From Brachybacterium sp. Z12 (GTDB taxonomy: Bacteria > Actinomycetota > Actinomycetes > Actinomycetales > Dermabacteraceae): 64,000 nucleotides of DNA. The notes beneath the pieces are model-generated. The model was not told where the DNA came from and did not search any database. It was given only the letters and a program-made list of their open reading frames with translations. Made by a program: the position numbers and the translations under genes. Positions 30,555 through 45,721 of the stretch are shown in pieces. The stretch's first letter is position 1; every line of letters starts with the position of its first letter. The stretch lies in assembly GCF_014400405.1 (NCBI RefSeq), contig NZ_CP060496.1, forward strand, positions 2,914,001 through 2,978,000. The letters are read 5' to 3'.

Positions 30555-30916
30555 ATGCCCACCGGCCCCTCCCGCACCCGCATGGACGACCTCACCGTCG
30601 AGCGGGTGCTGCGCGTGGTCGAGGCGATCCCGCCGGGGAAGGTCGCGGCGTACGGCGAGATCGGAGCGATCGTCGGCGTCGGCCCCCGCCTCGTGGGTCG
30701 CATCCTGCGCACCTGGGGGTCCGGCGTGCCGTGGTGGCGGGTCACCAGTGCCTCGGGCGATCACCCGCTGCTGGCGCGGGCGCTCCCCACTGGCAGGCGG
30801 AGGGCATCGTGGTGGCACCGCACGGCCGAGGCTGCCGGATGGCGGAGTTCGGCACCGATCTCGAGGCGCTCAGAGAGCACGCACAGCCCGCCCTCACGGA
30901 GCTCGACGAGGCCTGA
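30555..30916 (+). CDS. Alkyltransferase-like (ATL/MGMT-fold) DNA-binding protein, frameshifted
   Basis: About 120 residues. The helix-turn-helix DNA-binding part reads LRVVEAIPPGKVAAYGEIGAIVG and the recognition segment VGRILRTWG. The active-site region is VPWWRVTSASGD. In O6-alkylguanine transferases this is PCHR; here Cys is replaced by Trp, the hallmark of ATL proteins that bind alkylated DNA and hand it to nucleotide excision repair. The frame breaks at about 30788 in a C run; corrected ARALPHWQAEGIVVAPHGRG. ATG at 30555; an ATG at 30582 is an alternative. It converges on jetA and a hairpin separates them. Confidence 0.75.
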
Positions 30917-30926
30917 CAGCAGCTCA

Positions 30927-30950
30927 GGCGGCGGCGTCGGCGCCGCCGCC
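30927..30950. terminator. Bidirectional hairpin between ATL gene and jetA
   Basis: A perfect 10-bp stem GGCGGCGGCG/CGCCGCCGCC with a 4-nt loop, between the stop of the ATL gene (30916) and the stop of jetA (30952). It suits termination from both sides; there is no T-run. Confidence 0.5.
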
Positions 30951-30951
30951 G

Positions 30952-35588
<4,637 letters not shown>

Positions 35589-35685
35589 GATCGCAATCTC
35601 GCCGTCACCTCGAACGCGACGGCGCCCTATACGCTGACTCGGGCGTCGTCGTGACGTCACGACGAGGCAGGACCGAGGGAGAAGC

Positions 35686-36439
35686 ATGACTCAGGGGTAC
35701 GGACCGGACCACGGACAGCAGGGGCAGTGGGGGCAGGGCGGGCAGAATCCGCCGCCGCCGGCACCCCAGTGGGGGCAACCGGGGCAGCCGTCCCCCACCC
35801 CGCAGCCGCAGTGGGGCCAGCCCTCCCCCCGCCCCGCAGCCCGGCTCCCCGTCCCAGCCGCAGTGGGGCCATGTCTCACCGGCGCCGGCACCGGGCGGCT
35901 ACCCCGGAGCGTCCTACCCGGGCGCCGCAGGGGCCTCGAACAGCTTCGGCGCGCCCGGTGCCGGGGCGCCGTCCCGGCTCGCGAACCTCATCAAGTGGAT
36001 GTTCTTCGCCGTGCTCGCGGTGGTCGCGGTCCGCCTGATCGGCAATGTGATCACCTTCGGCATCGGTTTCGCCGGTGGTGCCGCCGGGTCCACGGCCGTG
36101 CTCGGCATGGGCAGCCTCTTCGGCATCCTGGTCCTGCTCGTCAACGGCCTGGTGTCCCTCGCGGTCCTGATCCTCGCGGTGATGGTGATCCTCCAGGCCT
36201 CCGGGCGTGGCCGGACCGGTGCGATCGTCGTGATCGCCACCATGGTCCTCGCTGTCATCGCCTACTGGATCATCTACGGGATCTACCAGGTGATCATCTA
36301 CAACGCGGTCGACTACAGCACCGTCGGCGTGATCTCCCTGGTGTACCTGGTCGCCGAGATCATCCGCTCCCTGATCGTGTTCGCCGCCCTGATCGTCGGC
36401 GCCATGATGTCGCGCCGCTGGGCCGCGCAGAACGCCTGA
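35686..36439 (+). CDS. Small membrane protein with proline/glutamine-rich N-terminus, frameshifted
   Basis: About 250 residues; function not recognised. The N-terminal ~100 residues are a cytosolic low-complexity region rich in G, Q, P and W (repeats of PQWGQP). Four hydrophobic helices follow: WMFFAVLAVVAVRLIGNVI, LFGILVLLVNGLVSLAVLIL, IVVIATMVLAVIAYWIIYGI and EIIRSLIVFAALIVGAMM. An extra C in the run at 35824-35830 breaks the frame; removing it gives QPSPAPQPGSPSQPQWGH. ATG at 35686 follows GGGAGAAGC. The layout is common in actinobacterial proteins annotated as DUF4190/DUF4064-like, but I cannot assign a family firmly. Confidence 0.65.
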
Positions 36440-36459
36440 GCCGGCTTCCACACCCGGCT

Positions 36460-36492
36460 GACGCCCCGGACCTCGATGAGGCCCGGGGCGTC
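36460..36492. terminator. Bidirectional terminator hairpin
   Basis: GACGCCCCGG pairs with CCGGGGCGTC, and inner CCT/AGG extend the stem around a short loop. It lies between the stop of the + strand membrane protein (36439) and the stop of the - strand propeller gene (36516), as expected for convergent genes. Confidence 0.6.
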
Positions 36493-36515
36493 TCGCGTCC
36501 CTGAGCCTCGCGGGG

Positions 36516-38155
36516 TCAGCGCCCCAGCAGCAGGGTCTCGCCGCCCACGGTGACCAGGGCTCTGCCGCCGCCGACGGCATGCACCGCACCGACCTCCTCG
36601 GAGATGAGCATCTCGACGGTGACCTCACCGGTCATCGCGTCTATCACCCGCAGCCGCTGCGCCCCTCGCGGTTCCAGCGGCTCCTCCCGCACCACCGTGT
36701 CCAGCACCACCGCGGCACCGCTGCCTAGGGCGCCTCGCACCGCGGCGTCCGGGGAGGTGAGGGGAGGGTCCACAGGTTGGTGCCGTCGGCGGTGTCATAG
36801 GCGACGAGCTGTCCGCTGTCGTTGGTGACGACCATCGCGGCGCCGTCGATCCCGATCCGGGAGGTGAAGGCCGAGGCCTGTCGCACGCCCTCCCCGCCGG
36901 GTGCCGCCCAGTCCCCGCGCTGCCCGCTGGCGACGATCTCCCCGGGCACGTCGGTGCCCGCCTCGGTGCCGGTGGCGAGCACGGTGTCCCCGTCCAGGCG
37001 CACGGACCATTCCCCGGGCGGGGAGGGCGCGGACTCCCACAGCACCTCACCCTCCCGGAAGGCGGTGGCGGTGAGGGCGCCGTCCTCCGCGGAGCAGGCG
37101 GTGAGCACGAGCGGCGTCGCATGGAGCGGGTCCAGTGCGGTGGCCGTCGGCGCGGTGGTGGTGATGCGGCATTCCTCCTCGGGGGCGGCGAGGATGCGGC
37201 CGACGGGGAACCCGGTCGCGATGTCGAGCTGGACCCATCCCTGTGCGGGGTCGAAGCGCAGCGGGATCGAGGGCAGCACCCCGGTGGTGCGGACGGCGTC
37301 CAGCAGGCCGGGCGCCTGGCCGAGCCGTGCGGGCACCTCGGCCCCGGCCGGATCGGTGCCGCGGGTCTCCTCGGCGTCCAGCAGCGTCCAGAGCGGGTCC
37401 GCGGGGGCGGTGAGGTCGTGGCCGGAGAGCCGGCAGGTGCCGTCCTCGCAGTGGCGCAGCACGATGAGGTCCCCGTCGAGGGCGAGCGGGGTGCCGTCGA
37501 GGGTGAGGGAGGGCAGGCCGCCGTCGGCTCCGCCCGAGGCGGTGCGGTCCAGTGTGAGCACCTCGGTGGTGGTGGCCCTCGCGTGCACTGCTCGGGTGCC
37601 GTCGGCGGCGAGGGCGATCACGTCCTCGGGGGCGGCCTCGAGGTGGCGGGCCCCGAGCTCATCGAGCAGCTCCGCACCACCGCCCTCCCGGCGCACCAGC
37701 ACCGGGGCTTCGGGTTCGGGCAGTGAGTGCACGGTATCGCCGTCGCCGAGCGCGTCGATGGTCGTCATAGCCTGCTCCGCGAGCGGCGCGATGCGGGTGG
37801 CGAGCAGGGCGGGGAGGGTGAGTGCGAGTGCGAGCGCTGCGGCGGTGACGAGGGCGATCACGGTGCGTGGGCGCGGGCGCAGCCGGGAGCCGAGGAGGGC
37901 GAGCAGTGCCGTGCCGAGGCCCGCACCTGCGAGCAGGCCGGTGGCCAGGCGCAGCGCACCGAGCAGGAAGTGTTCCGCGAGCAGCGCGCAGATCCCGGCG
38001 AGGGCCAGCATCGCCACGGCCGCACCGAGCGCGGTGGTGGTGTCCGGGCCGGGCAGGTCCGGCGCCTGCGTGCTCCCCTCCGGCACGTCGGCGGTGCTCC
38101 CCTCCGGCACGTCGGCGGTCTCGGGCCGCGGCGCCCAGGGAGAGTGGTCGCTCAC
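36516..38155 (-). CDS. Membrane-anchored PQQ-like beta-propeller protein, frameshifted
   Basis: About 546 residues, function unknown. Three hydrophobic helices near the N-terminus (ALGAAVAMLALAGICALLAE, LRLATGLLAGAGLGTALLAL, VIALVTAAALALALTLPALL) precede an extracytoplasmic domain of repeated beta-propeller blades. Examples are VYDTADG-like AYDTADGTNLWTL, GWVQLDIATGFPVGRI and GEVLWESAPSPPGEW, resembling PQQ-binding-like/BamB repeats. The frame breaks at about 36765 in a C run; corrected NLWTLPLTSPDAAVRGAL. GTG at 38155 overlaps the tgt stop (GTGA) if the tgt frame is repaired. A perfect 24-bp duplication near the start encodes TADVPEGS twice. Confidence 0.6.
38071..38118. repeat. Perfect 24-bp tandem duplication inside the propeller gene
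   Basis: TGCTCCCCTCCGGCACGTCG plus GCGG occurs twice back to back. In the - strand protein it encodes two copies of an ADVPEGST octapeptide in the N-terminal cytosolic tail. In-frame, so tolerated. Confidence 0.9.
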
Positions 38156-39434
38156 CGGGGGAGCCGTAGTAGGCGCCGGTGGTCTCCTCCCGCAGGGCGT
38201 CGAAGTCACCGGTGAGCAGGGACTCGCGGATCTGATCCACCAGGCGCACCACGAAGCGCTCGTTGTGGATCGTGCACAGGGTCGAGGAGAGCATCTCCTT
38301 GGCGCGGAACAGGTGGTGGACGTACGCGGCGGTGTAGTGCGTGCAGGTGTAGCAGTCGCAGCCCTCGTCGATCGGAGCGAACTGGCGGCGGTACTTCGCA
38401 CCGGTGAGGTTCACCCGGCCGGTGCGGGTGTAGACGGCGCTGTTGCGGGCCACCCGGGACGGGGAGACGCAGTCGAAGGTGTCCGCCCCCGCCGCGATCG
38501 CGACGAACAGGTCATCGACCTCGCTGATGCCCAGCAGATGCCGGGGCTTCTCCTCGGGCAGCTCCTCGGTGACCCAGCCGACGATCGTGCCGAGGTTCTC
38601 CTTCTCGAGCGCCCCGCCGATGCCGAAGCCGTCGAAGGACCACCCCTCGACATCCATCGTGCCCAGGTCGCGGGCCGCCTGGCGGCGGAGGTCCTCGTAC
38701 TGGGCGCCCTGGATGACGCCCCACAGCTGCTGGTAGGGGCGATGGGTGCGCTCTTCGGTGAGGCGTGCATGCTCGGCCAGGCAGCGGATCGCCCACAGCC
38801 GGGTGCGCTCGAGCGCCTGCTCCTGGTAGCCGCGGGAGTTCATCAGGGTGGTCAGCTCGTCGAAGGCGAACATGATGTCCGCGCCGAGCCCGTGCTGGAT
38901 CTGCATCGAGATCTCGGGCGTGAAGCGGTGCACGTCCCCGTTGATGAACGAGCGGAAGGTGACGCCGTCGTCGTCGACGTGGGCGAGGCGGTCCTTGCCC
39001 TCGGCGACCGCATCGTCCTCACCGGTCGCGGTGCGGGCCTTCTCCCCGCCGGAGAACTCGCTCGAGAGCACCTTCTTGAAGCCCGCGCCCAGGCTCATCA
39101 CCTGGAAGCCGCCGGAGTCGGTGTAGGTGGGGCCGGGCCAGTTCATGAAGGCACCCAGCCCTCCGGCCTCGTCGATCAGGTCGTGGCCGGGCTGGAGGTA
39201 GAGATGGTAGGCGTTGGCCAGCAGCGCCTGCGCCCCCAGGTCGCTCATCGACTCCGGAAGCACAGCTTTGACGGTCGCTTTGGTCCCGACGGGGATGAAG
39301 GCCGGTGTGGCGATCTCGCCGTGCGGGGTGGTGAGCGTCCCGGCACGGGCCCTGTCCCCATGGCGGGCGGTGATCTCGAAGCCCCCGTCGGCCGGGGACG
39401 GGGCGGCGGTGGGGTCGGCACTCTGAGCGGTCAC
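38152..39434 (-). CDS. tgt: Queuine/archaeosine tRNA-ribosyltransferase (tRNA-guanine transglycosylase), frameshifted at 3' end
   Basis: About 427 residues; exchanges G34 in GUN-anticodon tRNAs for a queuosine precursor. Motifs are the nucleophile-region TYTDSGGFQVMSLG (Asp), the QIQHGLGADIMFAFDE loop with catalytic-type Asp, GGALEKENLGTIVG-like GIGGALEKEN, and the zinc site CDCYTCTHYTAAYVHHLF with a later His (TLCTIHNERF). Near the end GAYYGSP runs on in this frame. Adding one C gives GSPR and a TGA at 38152-38154 that overlaps the downstream GTG, so the longer open frame is an artefact. GTG at 39434 is the likely start; no good ribosome site is visible. Confidence 0.88.
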
Positions 39435-39531
39435 CGCCTCATGATCCCATGGCGGTCCCGCAGCCGCCGCAGCCACGGGATCCACTAGGATCCACCGCAG
39501 CGCGGGGGCATCGGAACCAGACCGCCCGCAC

Positions 39532-42066
39532 ATGCCGTCGACGTCGGCGCAGCGGAAGGGGATCACGATCAGCTCGCCCAGTGATCCTGCCCGCCCGCGC
39601 GACGAAGAGCAGCGCACCCGCCCGCTCGGCGAGCCGGAGCCTGACCGGCAGGCACCCGAGGCCGCCGCTGACATCAGCGCCTGGGAGCAGCCCGGCGAGC
39701 CCCTCGCGGACGAGCTCGCGGACTGGACCCAGGAGCCGGAGCCTGCCCCGTCGCCCTCCCTCCCCCGCTCCGACCTCGCGGCCTGGACGGCGGGCCCCCT
39801 GCCCTCCCAGACCTCGTCCCTCGGCGACTGGCTGCAGGGACCGATCGAGCTCCACGCCGAGCGGGAGGCGGAGGACGCCTGGTCCACGAGCGGCGCGGTC
39901 TCCGGGACCTGGCGACCTCGCGGCGAGGCGACCCGATCCCGCAGCACCGTGCCCTCCCCCACCGACGGCACCGCCGCCGGGCAGGGACCCGCAGTCGTCG
40001 AGCCCGCCGCCTCCCGCCCGGCGTTCCGTGGCGAGCTGCACGGGCTGCGCGCGGTCGCGCTGGGCCTGGTCGCGATCTATCACATCTGGCTCGGCCGGGT
40101 CTCCGGCGGCGTGGATGTGTTCCTGTTCCTGTCCGCGTTCTTCCTCACCGGCACCTTCGTGCGCCGGTTGGAGAGCGGCCGACCGCTCGGGGTGCCCCGC
40201 TACTGGCTGCACACCTTCAAGCGGCTCCTGCCCCCGCGGCCATCACGATCCTGCTGAGCCTGGCCGCGACCGCCGCCCTCCTCCCCGCCTCGATGTGGCA
40301 GACCGTCATGCAGGAGGCAGTGGCCTCGGCGGCCTACGTCCAGAACCTGCTGCTGGTCGTGCTGCAGGTCGACTACCACGCACGTGATGCCGGCGCCGCC
40401 TCCCCGCTGCAGCATTTCTGGTCCCTCAGCGTGCAGGGGCAGGCTTTCGTGGTCTGGCCGTTGCTGTTCCTGCTGGTGGTACGGCGAGCGCGGGCCGGCA
40501 AGCCCGTGCGCCGCCCTCTGATCGCGATCATCGCGCTGATCGGTGCGGCGTCCCTGACCTGGTCGATCATCTCCACCCAGAGCCAGCAGGAGATCGCCTA
40601 CTTCGACACCGCGGCCCGCCTATGGGAGTTCGCCGCCGGGTCCCTGCTCGCGCTCGCCCTGCCGCTGCTGGACCGTCTCACCGGCGCTCGCCGGCCGGAG
40701 GACGGGCAGGCGCCCTCCCATCGCACCCTGAGGGCGCTGACCGGGTGGGCGGGCATCGCCGCTCTGCTGGCATGTGGAGTGGTCCTGGACGTCTCGTCGA
40801 TGTTCCCGGGCTGGATCGCGCTGTGGCCGCTCGCGGCCGCCGGCGCCGTGGTGGTCGCCGGGCATTCCGGTCGACGCTGGGGCGTGGATGCGCTGCTGTC
40901 CACGCGGCCCGCGGCCTTCGTCGGCGACATCTCCTACGCCCTCTACCTCGTGCACTGGCCGATCCTGGTGATCTGGCTCCACCACAGCGGCCAGGAGCGT
41001 GCCGGGCTGCTGGACGGGCTGGTGGTGCTGAGCGGTTCCGTGCTGCTGGCCTGGCTGGTGACCCGCGCGGTGGACGCCCCGGTGCGCCGCTCCCGCTGGC
41101 TCGAGGCACGGCCCTGGCGGGCGCTGACCGCGATCGCGCTGAGCTTCGCGCTGGTCGCCGGTGCAGCGGGCGGGTGGTGGGCCTTCCTGCACCGTGAGCA
41201 GCCCCAGCCGCCGGTGGCCGACGGGCCGAGCATCGCGACCGACGAGGTCGCCACCATCGCCCCACCGGACGTGCGCCCCTACGGCTGGCAGCTCGGTGCG
41301 CAGTGGCCTGACCTGCCCGAGCGCTGCGGCGGCGAATGGGTGCCCGAGAGCGGCTTCCGCCACGTCAACTGCCAGCAGCTGCTGCCCGACGACGCCGACG
41401 CTGCGAAGACCCTCGTGGTGGTGGGCAGCTCGCACTCGCGCCAGTACATCCCCGCGCTCATCCCCTGGGCCGAACAGCGTGGGGCGCAGATCGTGAACCT
41501 CTCGATGGATGGCTGCGAGTTCCAGATCCGTGAGGAGCAGACGGCGTACTGCGATGGCTACGACGCCTACGTGCTCAGCTATCTGAACCAGGTGCAGGCC
41601 GACATCGTGCTCACGACGGCCACGCGCACCGCCCCCGACTCCCCGGAGGAGGTCATCCCCGACGGCACCGAGGAGGCCGTCCAGGCGCTCTTGGATCGGG
41701 GCATCCACATCCTCGCCACCCGGGACACGCCTCGCTGGGAAACCGACCAGTACCTGTGCGCCGAAGCGGTGATCGACACCGGGGCAGCCCAGCGGACGCC
41801 GACGCGAGCTGCGGAGCGGACATCGAGGACAAGCACGCCGTCGCGAATCCGGCCGCCCCGCTCGCCGCGCTCGATCCGTCAGCCGGTGGCGGAGAAGGCA
41901 GCGTGACGGTGATCGACCTGAGCGATCGGATCTGTCCGGATGGCCGGTGTTCCCCGTGCTCGGCGACACCTTCGTCTATATGGACAACGACCATCTGACC
42001 CGAGTGTTCGTCGAGGAGAGTCTCACCGCACCGATGTCCGAGGAGCTGAACAGCACCTCGATCTGA
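39532..42066 (+). CDS. OafA-type acyltransferase with SGNH-like domain and disordered N-terminus, three frameshifts
   Basis: About 845 residues. The first ~165 residues are acidic, proline-rich and probably disordered. The acyltransferase-3 membrane domain follows: FRGELHGLRAVALGLVAIYH, GGVDVFLFLSAFFLTG, KRLLPPAAITILLS, PLQHFWSLSVQGQ and SYALYLVHWPIL. The extracytoplasmic SGNH-like domain has block I VVVGSSHSRQYIP (Asp of GDSH replaced by Ser) and block V MDNDHLT. Breaks at about 40240, 41785 and 41957, all in C or G runs. ATG at 39532 lacks a ribosome site. It diverges from tgt and converges on the DUF6541 gene (13 bp apart). It probably acylates a cell-surface glycan. Paralogue of 45722-47812 rather than of 16491-18535. 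Confidence 0.78.
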
Positions 42067-42078
42067 GGCGAGGCCCGC

Positions 42079-44080
42079 TCAGCAGAAGTCGATGCGGTAC
42101 AGGCCTACATCGCCCTCTACGACGACAGGGTCCATCAGGCCCGACCGCACAGCCTCCTCGAGGGGCGCGAAGACATCGTCCTGGGCTCCGCCCATGCCGG
42201 CGGAATCCACGAAGTCGAGGTACCAGTAGGCGCCGGTCTCGGCAACCGCACGGCACACCTCGTCACGCTGCGCCGGGTCGTCGATCCCTGCGACGATCGG
42301 CGCATACGGGCTGTCGACCATCGTCGAGACGTGCCGAGAGCTGACCTCCCGATCGACCATCGAGTAGGCGAGCGCTCCTCCGCCCCAAGGGTTCGCCAGG
42401 ATCACGTCGTCTTCGGGGACGTGTTGCGCCACCTGCTCGAGGACGGAATATTCGTCCTCGGTCAGGAGTATGGAGTGCTCGTGGACCTCGTAGTCCCGGG
42501 ACACCGGGCCCCATGCGTCCCGTGCGGGGCGGCTGCCGCTGGTCAGCAGCAACGCACCGAGCATCCCGACGGCGACCGCCCCCGCGCCCATCCCGGAGGG
42601 ACCCGCGGCACGATGCGGCCGATCAGCTGCTCCATCCGATCGGCGATCGCGGCGGCACCGTGCCCGGCGAGGAGCGCAGCGGGCGTGGCCGTCATCGCCG
42701 CCAGTCTGAACGCATCGTTGTACCAAGGCCCGACGAGCACCGTCCGGACCAACGAGAAGTCCCAGGAGACGGCGACCACCCACAGCATGCCGGAGAAGAG
42801 CCAGGCGACGACCAGCCAGCGGCTCCCCGGCCTGCGCCACGCCGACCATGCCCCGATCCAGGTCAGGAGGGCGAACCCCCATAGCACCGAGCCGCTCCCG
42901 AGCGCGGAGGTGAGGAAGTCGCCGACTGCGTGGGCTTCCTGGAGGGTGGGGCCCCAGGTCTCTCCATAGCCGAGCACGCCGCGCTCCCACCACCTCTCGC
43001 GGGGCGGGCGCGCAAAGATCCACAACCCAGCCACGGCGGGCATCGAGAGCCCGAGCAGAATCACCACCGCGCGGGGCCGGCCCAACGGCCTCCTGAGATA
43101 GGGCCGGAGAGAGCCGATGAGGAACGGGAGCAGGATGGCTGCGGCGGAGACGAGCGCGCTGGGCTGCGCGAGGGCCAATGCGGATGCACCGATCACCGCC
43201 TGGACGACGAGGCTCGTGATCTCCCGACGCTGCCGCCTCTCGACCGCACGGATCAGCTCGATGATGATGGCGACGACAGCGGGGACCAGGGCGAGCGCGA
43301 GCATCATCGGGTAGAGGACGCCCCAGGTCAGCATGGTGCTGGGGAACGCGACAGCTGACGCGGCCGCGGCGACGCCCGCCCCGACGACGTAGAAGGACCC
43401 CTTGGTCAACCGCTGGGACCCGCCACTCGACCGCTGGGACCAGGCCAGCGCGAGCAGCGACAGCGGCCATCCCAGCGCGGCGACGACGATCACCGTGGCG
43501 TTCGCGCTCGCGACGATCGGCAGATCCGACAGCGTATGGACCATCGCGTGCACGTCGTGCCACGCGGCGGGGTACAAGGATGGGGCGCCCCCGGGCTGAC
43601 TGACGCACCGACTGTCAGCGTGGACCCGTTCCCGGTATCGAGGATGTACTCGACGGTGTTGAGGTGGAAGATGACGTCGCTGAGCTGTGCCAGGGCATCG
43701 GGAACGATGATCCCCTGTTTCACTCGGAGGAAAATCCCGAGGAACGCGACACCAACGGCCCCTGCGGCCAGCAGGTACTCGCCCGTGCGTGACTGCGCGC
43801 CCCTGTCAGATCTCTCACGGCGTCCTCCGACGAGGCGGAGAAGTCCCCACGCCGCCACGACGAACACCACACAGCCGGCACTGATCGACAGCGGTGTGAA
43901 AGGCACGGAGAGCATCGGCCCGACGACTGCTGCGACACCGATCATCGCCACGGAGAACACGGGGGCGCGAGAGATAAGCGCAACACCCCGCAACCCGAGC
44001 CCAGCGCCCATGGCGATACCCGGGATCGTGACGACCAAGAGGCCGACCAGGAGCGCCGGCACGATCTCAATCCAGTACAT
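42079..44080 (-). CDS. DUF6541 polytopic membrane protein, two frameshifts
   Basis: About 667 residues with some 12 hydrophobic helices in the first 500 residues (YWIEIVPALLVGLLVVTIPG, LLRLVGGRRE loop, EYLLAAGAVGVAFLGIFLRV and others). The conserved loop near ILDTGNGSTLTVGAS and YPAAWHDVHAMVHTLSD is typical of actinobacterial DUF6541 proteins, which resemble GT-C glycosyltransferases. A C-terminal soluble domain contains DDVILANPWGGGALAYSMVD. Breaks at about 43590 and about 42600, both C/G runs. ATG at 44080 follows GGAAG. A role in cell-wall glycan assembly is plausible, given the acyltransferases on both sides, but unproven. Confidence 0.72.
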
Positions 44081-44210
44081 GTCTTCCAGGCTCCACTTCG
44101 TGATCCGACGCGCTGTCGCGCACTGCCCCCAGGGAGCCACCGGCAGGCTATCGCCGTACAGATCCGCACACTACTTGCCCTCGCCGCCGGAGCATGCCGT
44201 GCCCGCCGTC

Positions 44211-44246
44211 ACCCGCACCCGCACCCGCACCCGCACCCGCACCCGC
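44211..44246. repeat. Six tandem copies of a hexanucleotide (ACCCGC)
   Basis: ACCCGC repeated six times without a mismatch in the 311-bp gap between the divergent DUF6541 and aminopeptidase genes (44081-44391). Apart from this repeat I see nothing clear in that gap; AATGAT near 44384-44389 is a possible -10 for the aminopeptidase. Confidence 0.95.
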
Positions 44247-44391
44247 GCGAATCTTCCCGGGCATGCCTCCTGAAACGCGCTCGACTTTCGCGTGAACTCC
44301 GAGGGCGAAGGGGGTTCAGATGATTCCACAACTGCACAATGCGCCACTGTCGCACAAACCTCTGCCGCGGCACCGATGGTTCAATGATCGG

Positions 44392-45710
44392 GTGACTCCC
44401 TTCTCCGCCTCCGCCCCCTCGCCCCGCGCCCGCGCCGCCGCGCTCGATCTCGGCGCCTTCGTCACCGCCGCCCCGTCGAGCTTCCACGCCGCCCGCGAGG
44501 CAGCCCGGCGACTCGAGGCGGCCGGCTTCACCGAGCTCCACGAGACCACCTCCTGGGGCTCGGCCGACGCCGCCGGGAACCGCTACGTGCTGCGTGATGG
44601 CTCGATCATCGCCTGGTCGGCGCCCGAGGGCGCGGACGCAGCCAGCCCCTTCCGGATCGTCGGCTCCCACACCGACTCCCCCGCCCTGAAGCTCAAGCCC
44701 AACCCACAGCTCGGCGCCGAGGGCCTCGCCCAGGTCGGTATCGAGATCTACGGCGGACCGCTGCTGAACTCCTGGCTGGACCGCGAGCTGCGGATGGCCG
44801 GCCGGCTCGCACTGACCGACGGCAGCACCGTGCTGGTGGACACCCCGGCCTGCTGCGCGTCCCGCAGCTCGCGGTGCACCTGGACCGAGCGGTGAACAAG
44901 GACGGCGTGCAGCTGGATCCGCAGCGTCACATGCAGCCGATCCTCGGCTTCGCCCCCTCCGACGTGCTGGAGATCCTCGCCCATCACGCCGGCGTGGCCC
45001 GCCGCGACATCGTGGGCCTGGACGTGGTCACCGTCGATGCCCAGGCACCCGCGCTGTTCGGCGCCGACGAGGAGTTCCTCGCCTCGGCCCGGCTGGACAA
45101 CCTCAGCTCCGTGCACGCCGAGGTGGAGGCCCTGATCACGGTCGCTCGCGGTGCCCGCGCCGAGACGCCGGATGGTCCCGCGCCGATCGCGGTGATGGTC
45201 GCGAACGACCACGAGGAGGTGGGCTCCGCGACCCGTTCCGGTGCTGCCGGCCCCTTCCTCGAGGACGTGCTGGTGCGGGTGCACTCCGCCCTCGGCGGTG
45301 ATGAGTCGAGCCGCAGGCAGGTGCTGGCCTCCTCGATGGTGCTCTCCGCCGATGCCGGCCACGCCGCCCATCCGAACTACCCCGAGCGTCATGATCCGGT
45401 GACCCGGCCGCGCCTGGGCGAGGGACCGATGCTGAAGATCAACGCCCAGCAGCGGTATGCGACCGATGCCGTGGGCATCGCCGCCTTCGTCGCTGCCTGC
45501 GAGCGCGCCGGGGTGCCGCATCAGCACTTCGTCTCGAACAATGCGATGCCCTGCGGTTCGACGATCGGTCCGATCACCGCGACCCGGCTGGGGATGACCA
45601 CGATCGATGTGGGCATCACGCTGCTGTCCATGCATTCAGCCCGCGAGATGTGCGCGACCGCCGATCCGCTGCTGCTCCAGCAGGCCTGCACCTCCTTCCT
45701 GCGCGGCTGA
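44392..45710 (+). CDS. M18 family aminopeptidase (aspartyl aminopeptidase type), frameshifted
   Basis: About 439 residues; cytosolic dinuclear zinc peptidase removing N-terminal residues. Metal and catalytic motifs are IVGSHTDSPALKLKP (His, Asp), LDNLSSVHAEVEAL (Asp), ANDHEEVGSATRSGA (Glu pair), SADAGHAAHPNY and LLSMHSAREM (His). The frame breaks at about 44853 in a C run; corrected DTPGLLRVPQLAVHLDRAVN. GTG at 44392 matches the usual family N-terminus (LGAFVTAAPSSFHAAREAA); no ribosome site, so leaderless is possible. A short gap of 11 bp precedes the acyltransferase at 45722. Confidence 0.87.
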
Positions 45711-45721
45711 GCATCCTGTCC

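Noticed and set aside
30555-30916. Active O6-methylguanine-DNA methyltransferase
   Set aside because: The active-site Cys of PCHR is Trp (PWWR), so alkyl transfer is not expected; ATL type is preferred.
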